From contig NZ_BAFS01000460.1 of assembly GCF_000308415.1 (NCBI RefSeq), forward strand, positions 1 through 32,554: a stretch of DNA of 32,554 nucleotides, given 5' to 3'. Positions 1-7,538 of the stretch are shown here, piece by piece. A program made the position numbers and the translations under genes. This DNA is from Nocardia asiatica NBRC 100129. GTDB lineage: Bacteria > Actinomycetota > Actinomycetes > Mycobacteriales > Mycobacteriaceae. Each line of letters starts with the position of its first letter. Position 1 is the stretch's first letter. The notes under the pieces were generated by a model, which worked only from the letters and a program-made list of their open reading frames with translations, was not told the DNA's origin and ran no database searches.

Positions 1-1656
1 GGACAAGGCAGCGAGCTTCGGCGACAGCGCATCGAGCAGCGTCCCGATATTTCCGAACGCCGGAATCAGTGCAGCCGAGAAATCGTCAGTCACCGCGCGC
101 TTCAGTGCGTCGAATGCGTTCAGCATCGGCGCCATACGCTCGCCGATCATCGCGTAGAAGGGATCTACGTTTCCGCCCGGTCCCTGATTCTGTGCGTCGG
201 CGAGCGCTTTCGCCGCCTCCGCGACCTGCTGCTGCGCCTCGACCAACTTCTCATTGGCGTCGACGACACGCTCCTTGGCGGCAACGACCTCATCGGAGCC
301 CTCGATGCCGTCGCGGTTCGCTTTGTCGGCCTTCTCCGCTTCCTCGCGGGATCGCTCCTGGGTCTCCAGGAGGCTCAGCTCGGCGCGCTCGACACGCAGC
401 GCCGCTTCCTGCCGCTCGGTCGCGTCAGCCTTCGGGTCGGCCAGGGTCTTGGCGAGATCTTCGCGCGCCTTCCGAACGTCCAGGGCCGCCTCTCGCTCGT
501 TGAGCGAGTTGTCCCGCAACGCCTTGTTGAGATCATCGATCTGCCTGCGGGCGTCCTCGCGAGCCTGGGTGAGGTCTTCCTCGGCCTTTCGACTGTCTTC
601 CTTGGCGCGCTCGACGCCCTTCTCGGCGGCGGCCAACCCTTTTGCGGCGCTGGCCACGGCCTTGGCCTGACCAGCGCCACCGTCGCCGGACTCGAACGCC
701 TTCTTGGCTTCACCGAGCCCGGAGAATCCGATCTTCAGCGTGGCCAATGCCGGGGCGAGAATGCCTGCCGCCGCGCCGGCGGCAGCGCCAGCTGCCGCCG
801 CTACCGACGTCGCCAGGCTCGCGAACGCTGCGCCGAGTCCGGAGACCACGCCGATAGCCGCCGCGCCGCCCACCGTCACCAGGGAAAGGGCTCGGGCGAA
901 ACTTGTCATGGCCGAGGCGACCCGCACCACACTCTGCAGCACAAGGAACGCGGAGGTGACCTGACCGATTTCGCGGGCAACCCGCCCGGCGATCGCGGCG
1001 ATGAGCCGCAGGGCGCCAGCGAGCCTGGTCAGGCCCACCGAAGCCACCTGCCGCAGCGCGATCGCGGAGACGAAGGTCGCTGCGGAGAACGACCTCACGA
1101 TCTTGGCCGCGATCCCGAAGGCGGTGGAGATACTGGCGGCGTTCACGACGAACAGCGACAGCCCGCGCGTGCCGATCTCGATCCCAGCACCGATGCCCCG
1201 CAGCCCAGCGAGCAGACCGGACCGTATCCGGTCGGCCGCCGAGCGACCGCTGGACTCGTAGTTCGCGTCCCGGACGCCGGACGCGATCGCCTCACCGGCG
1301 TCGCGACCGGTGCGCTGCCCAACAGTGGCGAACCCGGCGCGGAACCGCCCCGCAGCGTCGCGGCCTGCGGCCACATAGTTGGCGCTGCGGATCCCCGAGG
1401 CGATCGCCTCGCCGGCGTCGCGGCCCGCCTTGCGTCCGGCGGTTTTGAGCCCGGCGCCGATTCGGGAGCCTGCCGACCTGCCGGTCGCCTCGTAGTTCCT
1501 TGCCTCGACGCCGGCTGCAATCGCGTCGCCGGTGTCACGTCCGGCTTTCTGCCCCGCAGCGGTCAGCGGCCTGGAAAGTTGTCGGTCGAGGCTGCCCTGG
1601 ATCCCCCGCAGTGTGGGAATGATCTGAAGGGCTGCGTATCCGATCGTCTCAACCAT
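1..1656 (-). CDS. Tape measure protein, N-terminal part (cut by window edge)
   Basis: The reading frame is open from the ATG at 1656 to the left edge, giving 552 residues without a stop. The N-terminus (GYAALQIIPTLRGIQGSL) is the usual opening of actinophage tape measures. It is followed by three 39-residue repeats (about residues 33-148), hydrophobic Ala/Gly-rich segments (about 150-320), and a long charged coiled coil rich in Glu, Lys, Arg and Ala. In the family, the tape measure sets tail length and helps DNA ejection. The start overlaps the frameshifted chaperone product by 8 bases (ATGGTTGA), and position directly after the chaperones fits siphovirus order. The C-terminus is outside the window, so full length is unknown. 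Confidence 0.93.
   Translation of the reverse strand, partial: MVETIGYAALQIIPTLRGIQGSLDRQLSRPLTAAGQKAGRDTGDAIAAGVEARNYEATGRSAGSRIGAGLKTAGRKAGRDAGEAIASGIRSANYVAAGRDAAGRFRAGFATVGQRTGRDAGEAIASGVRDANYESSGRSAADRIRSGLLAGLRGIGAGIEIGTRGLSLFVVNAASISTAFGIAAKIVRSFSAATFVSAIALRQVASVGLTRLAGALRLIAAIAGRVAREIGQVTSAFLVLQSVVRVASAMTSFARALSLVTVGGAAAIGVVSGLGAAFASLATSVAAAAGAAAGAAAGILAPALATLKIGFSGLGEAKKAFESGDGGAGQAKAVASAAKGLAAAEKGVERAKEDSRKAEEDLTQAREDARRQIDDLNKALRDNSLNEREAALDVRKAREDLAKTLADPKADATERQEAALRVERAELSLLETQERSREEAEKADKANRDGIEGSDEVVAAKERVVDANEKLVEAQQQVAEAAKALADAQNQGPGGNVDPFYAMIGERMAPMLNAFDALKRAVTDDFSAALIPAFGNIGTLLDALSPKLAALS
1153..1560 (-). repeat. Three 39-residue (117-bp) tandem repeats in the tape measure
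   Basis: Residues about 33-148 of the tape measure consist of three degenerate copies of a 39-residue unit. Each contains GRD(T/A)G(D/E)AIA(A/S)G, then NY, then a Gly-Arg-Ser/Asp segment. The conserved Arg of GRD falls at residues 40, 79 and 118, exactly 39 apart. The units are probably helical and may stack along the tail lumen, which is inference. Confidence 0.75.
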
Positions 1657-2391
1657 CTTGGTCGCCTCCCTTCTGCGTTCGTTGGGCTTCGCGTTCGCGT
1701 TTGGCCTTGATCCGTTGCTGACGCAGCGCGTCGCGTCGCGAGGGCACGTTCTCAGCAGGGGCGCTGATCGGTGTCGGGCGTGCCGGATGTTCGCGACCGG
1801 CGAGGATGCCGGCGATGTCGGCCAGCAGATAGTCGGCGTCGGTCCAGCGGGGGCGACCGTCGTTGCCGAGCATCACCAGGCGGGCGGTGGGCGGCAGTTC
1901 CTGGACACGAACCCAGATCTCACGCAACGTCAGCAGCGGAACGCCCGCTTGGTCCCGCCGCCATCGGTCGGTGTAACGGAGGTGATGATGCTGCGACAGG
2001 TCGGCTTCGAGGGCGTCCTCGTGCTCGCCGACGATGCGCAGCAACGCCGTCAGTTTCCCGCCGTGTTGAAGCCCATCTCGTCGGCGACCAGGTTGGCGAA
2101 CTCGTCGAAATTCCGCTTGCGCGGGAACTTCGCGAGGAAGGTGGCCCACTGCTTCGGGCCGAGGATGTGTTCGATCGCGTCGATGTGCTGTTGCTTGCTC
2201 GCCGCCTGGACGGCGACGGTCGGCCAGTCATCGACGGAGGCGGGGATCTCGAATTCCATACCGCCGTACTCGATCACAACGGTCTCCGCGCCTTCGGCTT
2301 CCCGCTGCGCCGCAGTCTTGCGCGGCGGCTTGTAGTCCTGCGGGACCGGCGCACCGTCCGGGCGGGGGCGATGACGGCGGGGGTTGCTCAT
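1649..2391 (-). CDS. Tail assembly chaperone, frameshifted G-T fusion
   Basis: Translation starts at the ATG at 2391. Ribosomes that slip -1 at the heptamer at 2053-2059 leave the short frame at codon 113 and continue in the -1 frame from CTG (2051-2053) to the TGA at 1649, giving about 247 residues. The downstream part contains RYTDRWRRDQAG and a Leu-rich stretch usual for the second part of these chaperones, and has a basic, Gln/Arg-rich C-terminus. The family binds the tape measure during tail assembly. Position between major tail protein and tape measure is the conserved place. The -1 frame has no credible independent start with a ribosome site, which supports production by frameshift only. 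Confidence 0.88.
2050..2391 (-). CDS. Tail assembly chaperone, short form (G)
   Basis: 113 residues, made by ribosomes that do not slip. The protein has a Pro/Arg-rich N-terminus, then VVIEYGGMEFEIPASVDDWP and a helical region ending NFDEFANLVADEMGFNTAGN. It matches the usual size and order of the first tail assembly chaperone. AGAGAGGAAA lies upstream of the ATG as ribosome site. It ends with GGA AAC TGA, so the stop follows the slippery sequence directly. In the family this product is more abundant than the fusion. Confidence 0.88.
   Translation of the reverse strand: MSNPRRHRPRPDGAPVPQDYKPPRKTAAQREAEGAETVVIEYGGMEFEIPASVDDWPTVAVQAASKQQHIDAIEHILGPKQWATFLAKFPRKRNFDEFANLVADEMGFNTAGN
2053..2059 (-). 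promoter_or_regulatory. Programmed -1 ribosomal frameshift heptamer GGGAAAC
   Basis: Read on the minus strand, the end of the short chaperone frame is G GGA AAC TGA. GGGAAAC is a canonical X-XXY-YYZ slippery heptamer, and the zero-frame stop follows at once. Slipping back one base gives GGG AAA CTG and opens the 134-codon extension. This is the expected arrangement for siphovirus tail chaperones. Slippage efficiency cannot be read from sequence. Confidence 0.9.
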
Positions 2392-2414
2392 GTGCGAGTT
2401 TCCTCTCTGAGGCT

Positions 2415-2460
2415 GCGGGTTTCACAAAAAGGGGTGCTGGCGGTCGCGGAGGAAACCCGC
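2415..2460 (-). repeat. Inverted repeat between major tail protein and chaperone genes
   Basis: GCGGGTTTC (2415-2423) and GAAACCCGC (2452-2460) are perfect 9-base inverted arms with a 28-base loop that contains a run of five T on the minus strand. It lies in the 97-base gap after the major tail gene. It may be an attenuator or RNA-processing hairpin that lowers chaperone expression relative to tail protein; this is inference. Confidence 0.5.
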
Positions 2461-2488
2461 ACGGAAACAGCCGCGCCGCCAGCGCCTA

Positions 2489-3016
2489 TCAGGACGCGTC
2501 GAACGCCTGCCGGTCGAACACGTCACCGTTGGAATCGGCGAACAACAACGCCTCGACTTCCCACTTGGTGATGTCGGATTCGTTGCGGTTGTTCGCAGGA
2601 ACCCACACTCGGGCCCGCTTCGTGGTGAACAGCCGCTCCTTGTCCTCGAGATCGCTCTCGGTCTCGAACGCCAGCCAGCGGTATACGGGCTTAGGCAACG
2701 CGATCTTGGTCGCGGTCGACCCCGGCAGGATCATCCCGCGCACGGCCGCGTTGTCCTCCAACGGAGAGAACTTCCGCATCAGCTCGTAGTTCTTCGAGCC
2801 GACCTTGATCAGACCGATGCCCCAGCCGAAATGCTTGGTCTCGTCCTGGCTGCGGTCCTCGGGGAAACCGTCATCACCGTCGAGAATTCCCACTTCCTCC
2901 CAGCCGACTCCGAGCGGGTCATCAATCGTGGAAGGCAAGTCGGGGCGAGTGGTCGCGTCGGACACATACACATGGGCGTCCTGCCAAATCAGGACATTGT
3001 CGGGATTCCTTGCCAT
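2489..3016 (-). CDS. Major tail (tube) protein
   Basis: 175 residues, starting at ATG 3016 behind TAGGAGACTG. The N-terminus (NPDNVLIWQDAHVYVSD) and the later beta-rich sequence with FGWGIGLIKVGSKNYE and WVPANN fit siphovirus major tail proteins. These form stacked hexameric rings around the tape measure. The gene sits between the tail terminator and the tail chaperones, where tube subunits are found. Length is in the usual range. The identification rests on sequence character plus order. Confidence 0.82.
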   Translation of the reverse strand: MARNPDNVLIWQDAHVYVSDATTRPDLPSTIDDPLGVGWEEVGILDGDDGFPEDRSQDETKHFGWGIGLIKVGSKNYELMRKFSPLEDNAAVRGMILPGSTATKIALPKPVYRWLAFETESDLEDKERLFTTKRARVWVPANNRNESDITKWEVEALLFADSNGDVFDRQAFDAS

Positions 3017-3100
3017 TTTTCAGTCTCCTATTTCTGCCACATTCAGGGAATGTGGGAACGGGCCAGTCGAATCGAGGCGGCCAAGGCTCTCGCAGCCCGA

Positions 3101-3505
3101 TCAGGCTGGGAGGGTCCGGGCCTGCGCACGGACAGTGAATGAGGCGAGCACGCCACCGTTGGTGGAATCGCGCGCCTCCAGCAACAGGGATGGTTCGGTG
3201 ACAGTGGCGATACCTGGAATGCTGTGCGACAGCAGCACGCCCAACGCTGCCCCGGCGATAGCCCGGGAGCGGTCCCTGCCGTCTGCCCACACAGTCACTC
3301 GCAACAATGGCCGTGTCATGACTGGCCATCGAGTCGGGCCGCTGTCATCGAACACGACCAGGTGCGGCGCGGAACTGGGGGTCCAGTTCGTCGGCACTAC
3401 CATCCCGAACGTGGGGGCGGGGGCGGCAACCATGCCCGGGATCACCGACGCCAGATAGTTCTTGGCCACTTTCGCCGGATCTGCGGGAAGCCGGAGCGGC
3501 TTCAT
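3101..3505 (-). CDS. Tail terminator / head-tail connector protein
   Basis: 134 residues, starting at ATG 3505 with a 4-base ATGA overlap with the upstream gene. The protein has an N-terminal helix (PADPAKVAKNYLASVIP), then beta strands including LVVFDDSG and LLRVTVWADGRDRSRAIAGAALGVLL in outline. This pattern resembles tail-terminator proteins that cap the tube and join it to the head. Position just before the major tail protein agrees. The call is mostly by order and length. Confidence 0.65.
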   Translation of the reverse strand: MKPLRLPADPAKVAKNYLASVIPGMVAAPAPTFGMVVPTNWTPSSAPHLVVFDDSGPTRWPVMTRPLLRVTVWADGRDRSRAIAGAALGVLLSHSIPGIATVTEPSLLLEARDSTNGGVLASFTVRAQARTLPA

Positions 3506-3747
3506 AGCCGACCCTCCACCTCAAGTCCCACGGAGGCGGCTGCGCGCGTCAGAACGCCGTCGCGGGCTTGCTGTTCGGCCGGCACCCACACCGACGCCGC
3601 ACTCCGGTCGGTGGTGTACTCGCTGACCGTGGCGTCCTCGCCCGCTTCCGCTGCCACCCGATCTGCGGCCTCCTTGACCACAGCGGCGAACTCCCGCGAC
3701 TTCAACAGCCGGGAAATGCCGCCGTGATCGAGCCGGACTACGGCCAT
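3502..3747 (-). CDS. Small head-tail connection protein
   Basis: 81 residues, starting at ATG 3747, where TGATG joins it to the previous stop. A longer upstream reading in the same frame would run deep into the neighbour and lacks a better start. The sequence has a basic N-terminus (MAVVRLDHGGISRLLKSREF), then a helix with AAVVKEAADRVAAEAGED, then a strand region. Similar short proteins lie between stopper and tail terminator in many siphoviruses and are counted as neck or minor tail components. Exact role is not shown by the sequence. Confidence 0.7.
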   Translation of the reverse strand: MAVVRLDHGGISRLLKSREFAAVVKEAADRVAAEAGEDATVSEYTTDRSAASVWVPAEQQARDGVLTRAAASVGLEVEGRL

Positions 3748-4052
3748 CAGCCCTCCCCTCTGCTGCACAACGCGACCGTGCCGGTCCATGCGCTGAATGG
3801 CGAGATCCACTGTTCGACCTGTACGAAGTAGCGGTCACCGCGCACGGTCAGTTCGTCCTCGCTGCCCAGATCCACGGCAGGCATGAAGTAGACGCTCATG
3901 TCGACACGCTGCCCATCCCGACCGCGGTCTTTGTATTCCTCGGTCGCTCCAGGGGCTACTGCCCACGCGGTGAGCGTGGCGTCTGTCCACGGGATCGGGT
4001 TGCCGTCCGGGTCCGTGCCGCCACCGCGGTGGCGGATCACCTCCTCCGCCAT
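3747..4052 (-). CDS. Head-tail stopper protein
   Basis: 101 residues. It contains TDPDGNPIPWTDATLTAW near the N-terminus, then an acidic region and ELTVRGDRYFVQVEQWISPFSAWTG in outline near the C-terminus, a small beta-barrel-like pattern typical of stopper (gp16/FII-like) proteins. Stoppers bind the adaptor ring and hold DNA in the filled head. Order (capsid, adaptor, stopper) fits. It is joined to the next gene by TGATG. Confidence 0.65.
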   Translation of the reverse strand: MAEEVIRHRGGGTDPDGNPIPWTDATLTAWAVAPGATEEYKDRGRDGQRVDMSVYFMPAVDLGSEDELTVRGDRYFVQVEQWISPFSAWTGTVALCSRGEG

Positions 4053-4073
4053 CAGGCCACCTGCCCGGTCTGG

Positions 4074-4652
4074 TCAGGGCTGTTGCACAATGACTTTCGT
4101 CCCTCGGTATCGGTAGGACTCGGCGATCGCGCGGTCTTCGGGGGACAGCGACGTTGCGCCACCGACCGCCCAGGCCGCGTAGGTGTTGTTCTCCGAGAAC
4201 GGACCCACGGTGCGGGACTGGCTAGCGATGCTCGCCTTGGCTTCCTTCGGGATATCGAGAACCTTGGCGGCGATCTCCGCGATCGTGATCCGGACCAGGT
4301 CGGGCACGGGCCCGCCGTGGGAGTAGGTGACGGTCACGAACTCGTGCGACGCCAGCGGGTACCCGTTGCGGGTGACTCGCAGCCACTGATCCCTGACCGT
4401 GAAGTCGACTTCGAGACCCTCGTCGTCGACGACGGACTCGACATCCTCGACCGGAGACTGGGCCAGGCGGACGCAGCCGCCCTCAACCTTAAGCCGCACC
4501 GTGGACTCACCGGGAGTGAAGTCCTGGCCCGCGATCTTGCGGAACAGGTCCGACGCTTTGATGAGGATGCCCGCGACGCGCGCCGTTTCGGATTCGGTCA
4601 ACGAGCGACCGAGCACGTCGGCGACATCCTCGTCAGAGGCCAGAGCGACCAT
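4074..4652 (-). CDS. Head-tail adaptor (connector) protein
   Basis: 192 residues, directly following the major capsid gene. The N-terminal half is helical: VADVLGRSLTESETARVAGILIKASDLFRKI is its pattern, with Leu and Ala spaced as in gp6/gp15-like adaptors. A beta-rich central part (VTRNGYPLASHEFVTVTYSHGG) and a helical C-terminal part follow. Adaptor rings bind under the portal. Length is at the long end for this family. A 21-base gap separates it from the stopper gene. Confidence 0.75.
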   Translation of the reverse strand: MVALASDEDVADVLGRSLTESETARVAGILIKASDLFRKIAGQDFTPGESTVRLKVEGGCVRLAQSPVEDVESVVDDEGLEVDFTVRDQWLRVTRNGYPLASHEFVTVTYSHGGPVPDLVRITIAEIAAKVLDIPKEAKASIASQSRTVGPFSENNTYAAWAVGGATSLSPEDRAIAESYRYRGTKVIVQQP

Positions 4653-4654
4653 GA

Positions 4655-5476
4655 CTACGAGCCGTCAGGTCCGTACACGACGACGCCCTCCGGGCGGATG
4701 ACGTTGCCGCCGTAGACGTGCAGGCCGCGGACGCGGTCGGCGAATTTGTTCTGCGCACGCATGCCCTCGATCTCGTCGATCTGGGACACGTAGGCGGCCG
4801 CGCGCGGCGACCACGCGACGAACTGCGGGTCGTCTACCGACGGCAGATGGTTGGTCGTGACGATGCGGAATCCCAGCAGCGAGCCGACGGTGGCCTGCCG
4901 CAGGCCCTGAGTGTCGCCGGAGGTGTCGAAGCTGGTCAGCTTCGAGTCCGCGCCGAGCAGCAGCGCCTCGAACTCGGCGTTGCACGCCAGCACTCGACCG
5001 GCGGCCGGGACGTTGCTCTTGTTCAACTTCTTGCGGGCATCGCGGATCAGGTTGAACGCAGCATCGCCATTGGTCGGGGCTGCACCCGTCAACTCGGTGC
5101 CCAGCTCCACCAGCATGTCGGCGATAAACCGGTCCGAATCCTCCACCAGCGAATCGCCCGCAGCTTCGGTGTACGCCTCCAGCGAGCCCGCGACCTGCAC
5201 ACGGTCGATGTCATCGACGTAGAAGTCGAAGGATTTCTCCTGGTCGATCAGCAGATCGACACCCGTGTCGGAGATCTCGTCCGCCGAGGTGGTTCGGCCG
5301 GCGGCCTTGTAGTCCTTCACCTGCGGCGCGACAACACCGGTGATGTGGACAGTGTTGCCCTTGGTGGCGAGACCTTCGTACTCGCGGTTCACCAGCTGCG
5401 GGAACACGGCCATCTGGGTCCAGCGGTCCAAGAGCTGTGCGGACCACAGCTCTGGAATGAAATGTTCGAAAGCCAT
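4655..5476 (-). CDS. Major capsid protein
   Basis: 273 residues, starting at ATG 5476 behind TAGGAGTCTGAG. The N-terminus (FIPELWSAQLLDRW), KGNTVHITGVV, the acidic helix with DSDRFIADML, and the C-terminal RGLHVYGGNVIRPEGVVVY fit the HK97-fold capsid proteins of the P22-coat-like group common in actinophages. It assembles into the icosahedral shell around the scaffold. It lies directly after the scaffold gene and before the adaptor, as expected. Confidence 0.9.
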   Translation of the reverse strand: MAFEHFIPELWSAQLLDRWTQMAVFPQLVNREYEGLATKGNTVHITGVVAPQVKDYKAAGRTTSADEISDTGVDLLIDQEKSFDFYVDDIDRVQVAGSLEAYTEAAGDSLVEDSDRFIADMLVELGTELTGAAPTNGDAAFNLIRDARKKLNKSNVPAAGRVLACNAEFEALLLGADSKLTSFDTSGDTQGLRQATVGSLLGFRIVTTNHLPSVDDPQFVAWSPRAAAYVSQIDEIEGMRAQNKFADRVRGLHVYGGNVIRPEGVVVYGPDGS

Positions 5477-5487
5477 CTCTCAGACTC

Positions 5488-6063
5488 CTAAGTAGATTTG
5501 CCCAACAGCTCGTCGAGGCGGCCCGCCTTCTTGGCCGCGACGATTTGCTGGGGGGTCATGGATTTGAGTTCGTCCCGAGACGTGATCTGGTTGACCTTCG
5601 GGGCTTTGCCGTCGGAGGTGACGAGGTTCGCCGGGGGCGCGATCGGCGGTTTCGCCAGCGAGTCGGCCCACCTCTTGGCCTTCTCGATCGCGGCGTCCAT
5701 TTCTTCCTCGGTGCTGCCGTGGATGAGTTCCACGTCAACGCCGGAAGCAGCGGACTTTTCGGCTCGCAGCTTGTCGGACAGCGCTTGAGCGGCAGCCTTT
5801 TCGGCTTTCTCGGCGCGCTCGAGCAGCTTCTGCAGCTCGGTCTTGCTGGCCTCTTCGATCTCATCGAGGCGCTTGGCCTTTGCCGCGTTCTCCTTGGCGC
5901 GCTGCTCGTTCTTCCTCGACAGCTCTTTCCACTTCGCGACCTCTGCCGCGAGATCCGACCCCGTTGCGGTGGCGGGCTCGACGGGCTGGTTGGGCTGCTC
6001 GTCGGCGGCCGGGGGTTCCGGTACGTCGGCGACAGTGGCGGGGTCGATCGTGGTCTCGGACAA
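5488..6063 (-). CDS. Scaffolding protein
   Basis: 191 residues. The chosen start is TTG at 6063, preceded at good spacing by GTAGGAG. A longer reading from ATG 6114 would begin inside a hairpin and has no ribosome site. The protein is acidic and Pro-rich at first (PATVADVPEPPAADEQPNQP), then a long Lys/Glu/Ala coiled coil (about 35-120), and a C-terminal helix ending RLDELLGKS. This is the usual build of phage scaffolds, which shape the procapsid and then leave. It sits between portal and capsid genes. No protease motif is visible. Confidence 0.82.
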   Translation of the reverse strand: MSETTIDPATVADVPEPPAADEQPNQPVEPATATGSDLAAEVAKWKELSRKNEQRAKENAAKAKRLDEIEEASKTELQKLLERAEKAEKAAAQALSDKLRAEKSAASGVDVELIHGSTEEEMDAAIEKAKRWADSLAKPPIAPPANLVTSDGKAPKVNQITSRDELKSMTPQQIVAAKKAGRLDELLGKST

Positions 6064-6108
6064 TTGCGTACTCCTACGTTTCGTGTGAGTTGTGCGCGTT
6101 ACGCGCGG

Positions 6109-6127
6109 CCCCACCGAGAAGGTGGGG
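6109..6127 (-). repeat. Hairpin between portal and scaffold genes
   Basis: CCCCACC (6109-6115) and GGTGGGG (6121-6127) form a perfect 7-bp stem with a 5-base loop, just after the portal stop. A second small palindrome, GCGCG-TTA-CGCGC, lies at 6094-6106. They sit in the leader of the scaffold gene. They may protect or process mRNA; there is no T tract for a classical terminator. Confidence 0.5.
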
Positions 6128-6135
6128 AAGTCTGG

Positions 6136-7527
6136 CTATTCGGCCGGTTCCAGCTCGCGCTGCCCCTCCGCGGGCGGCAAGGCGTTCGGCGCCGCAGCGG
6201 CGGCCAACTCGCGCTCCTCGGCGCGGTCGAGCTCGTCTTGGGCGATCTGTTCGGGGCTGTAGCCGAGGATGTTGCGGGCGATCGACTTCCAGGACTCGCC
6301 TGCCGCCTTCGCTTTCACAGCGGCGTCGTACTTCTCGGCCATGCTGATGGCGTGCGGCGGCTCGAACAGCACCTCGAGGGTGTCCTCCACTGCGACACCT
6401 TCGACCTCGAGCCCTTTCAACACCGCTGCCGCGGCTGCGATTTTCGCGACGGTGAGCCGGTCGCGGGTCTTGAAGACCAGGCCCTCCTTCGCGAAATCCG
6501 TTCCCGCAGCGGCCTGGTTCGCGGCGTCCGGAATCAGCACCGACACAGGAGTCCTCGAAACGGCGGCGAGGTGGCGGATGTCGTGCATAGAGCCTTCGAG
6601 CATCGGCCGAATATCGGTCTGCTGCGACTCCCAGATCTCCAGCCCCGGCGGCAGGTCCCACAACGCGCCCGGCGCCGGTTCGAAAACCTTCGCCCAGTCG
6701 ATGTCGTTGCCCTGCTCGTCCTTGTCCGGGAGACCCGCTGTGCCTTCCTTGGCCTGCAGCGCCCGCTGCCGCCACGCCTGCATCGCCGTCGTCACCAAAC
6801 GCTGCAGGATCCCCCGGTTGATGCGGTTGATCACATCCAGGTGTGGTTCGAACTCGCCGGCGCCGTCGGGGTTCTCCAACACCACCACCGGTGGTGTGGC
6901 GCCGGTGTAGACGTAGTCGTTCACCGGCTCCCATGTGTCCGACGATGCCCGCAGATTCAGCTTCGTCTGATACGTGGCGTCCACGTAGGTGTCGCGGTTG
7001 AACAGCTGCCAGCCGCCGATCACCCAGACGATGGCGAAATCCTTTTCCAGATCCTCGTCGCGCCACCACTTCACCGCGGCGCGCACACGCCACGGTTGCA
7101 GCGGGTCGACTGCGGCGTACATGTTCTCTGGCGAGTCCGCGGTGATGACCGCGCTCCCCTCGCCGGACCAGATGGTGAGGAACCCTCGCCGGTAGTCGAG
7201 CATGTGCCGGACCGCGTCCTTGAACACCAAATCCATGCGGTTGTCCCGCCACATCCGCTGCGCCTGCTTGGCCTGCGGCGAGTCGAGCTTGCCATTGACG
7301 GTGATGCCGTTCGGAACGATCCTGTCCGCGACCGACTCCCGGATCAGATAGCCCCAGTTGGTGCGGGATTCCCGCTGGAACTTCTGCCACGACGCACGGA
7401 CGTTCGCGCCCATCTCCGGCAGCGGCGCGTCACCGTCGACGTAGCGTCGCAGCAATCGGATCCGCGGCAAATCAGCGTCGAGCCTCTTCGTGAGGATCGG
7501 GAGCCATTCGGCTGGCGTAGTCGCCAC
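6136..7527 (-). CDS. Portal protein
   Basis: 463 residues from a GTG at 7527 behind GGGAGG (spacing of only 4 bases). Reading further upstream would run into the terminase gene. Features include the N-terminal WLPILTKRLDADLPRIRLLRRYVDG, NWGYLIRESVADRI in outline, a central beta-rich wing, and PHLDVINRINRGILQRLVTTAM, usual for SPP1-gp6-like portals of actinophages. The portal forms the dodecameric DNA gate at one capsid vertex. The Ala/Glu-rich C-terminus is likely flexible. It follows the terminase large subunit gene after 11 bases. Confidence 0.9.
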   Translation of the reverse strand: MATTPAEWLPILTKRLDADLPRIRLLRRYVDGDAPLPEMGANVRASWQKFQRESRTNWGYLIRESVADRIVPNGITVNGKLDSPQAKQAQRMWRDNRMDLVFKDAVRHMLDYRRGFLTIWSGEGSAVITADSPENMYAAVDPLQPWRVRAAVKWWRDEDLEKDFAIVWVIGGWQLFNRDTYVDATYQTKLNLRASSDTWEPVNDYVYTGATPPVVVLENPDGAGEFEPHLDVINRINRGILQRLVTTAMQAWRQRALQAKEGTAGLPDKDEQGNDIDWAKVFEPAPGALWDLPPGLEIWESQQTDIRPMLEGSMHDIRHLAAVSRTPVSVLIPDAANQAAAGTDFAKEGLVFKTRDRLTVAKIAAAAAVLKGLEVEGVAVEDTLEVLFEPPHAISMAEKYDAAVKAKAAGESWKSIARNILGYSPEQIAQDELDRAEERELAAAAAPNALPPAEGQRELEPAE

Positions 7528-7538
7528 ATGACCTCCCG

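Noticed and set aside
1694..1706. Additional GCGTTTGGC half-site like the 22.3 kb operator
   Set aside because: It lies inside coding sequence of the tail chaperone without a second arm, so it is probably chance.
6074..7390. 438-codon leftward frame overlapping the portal
   Set aside because: It overlaps the portal gene in another frame, is Arg/Gly-rich, and starts with no ribosome site.
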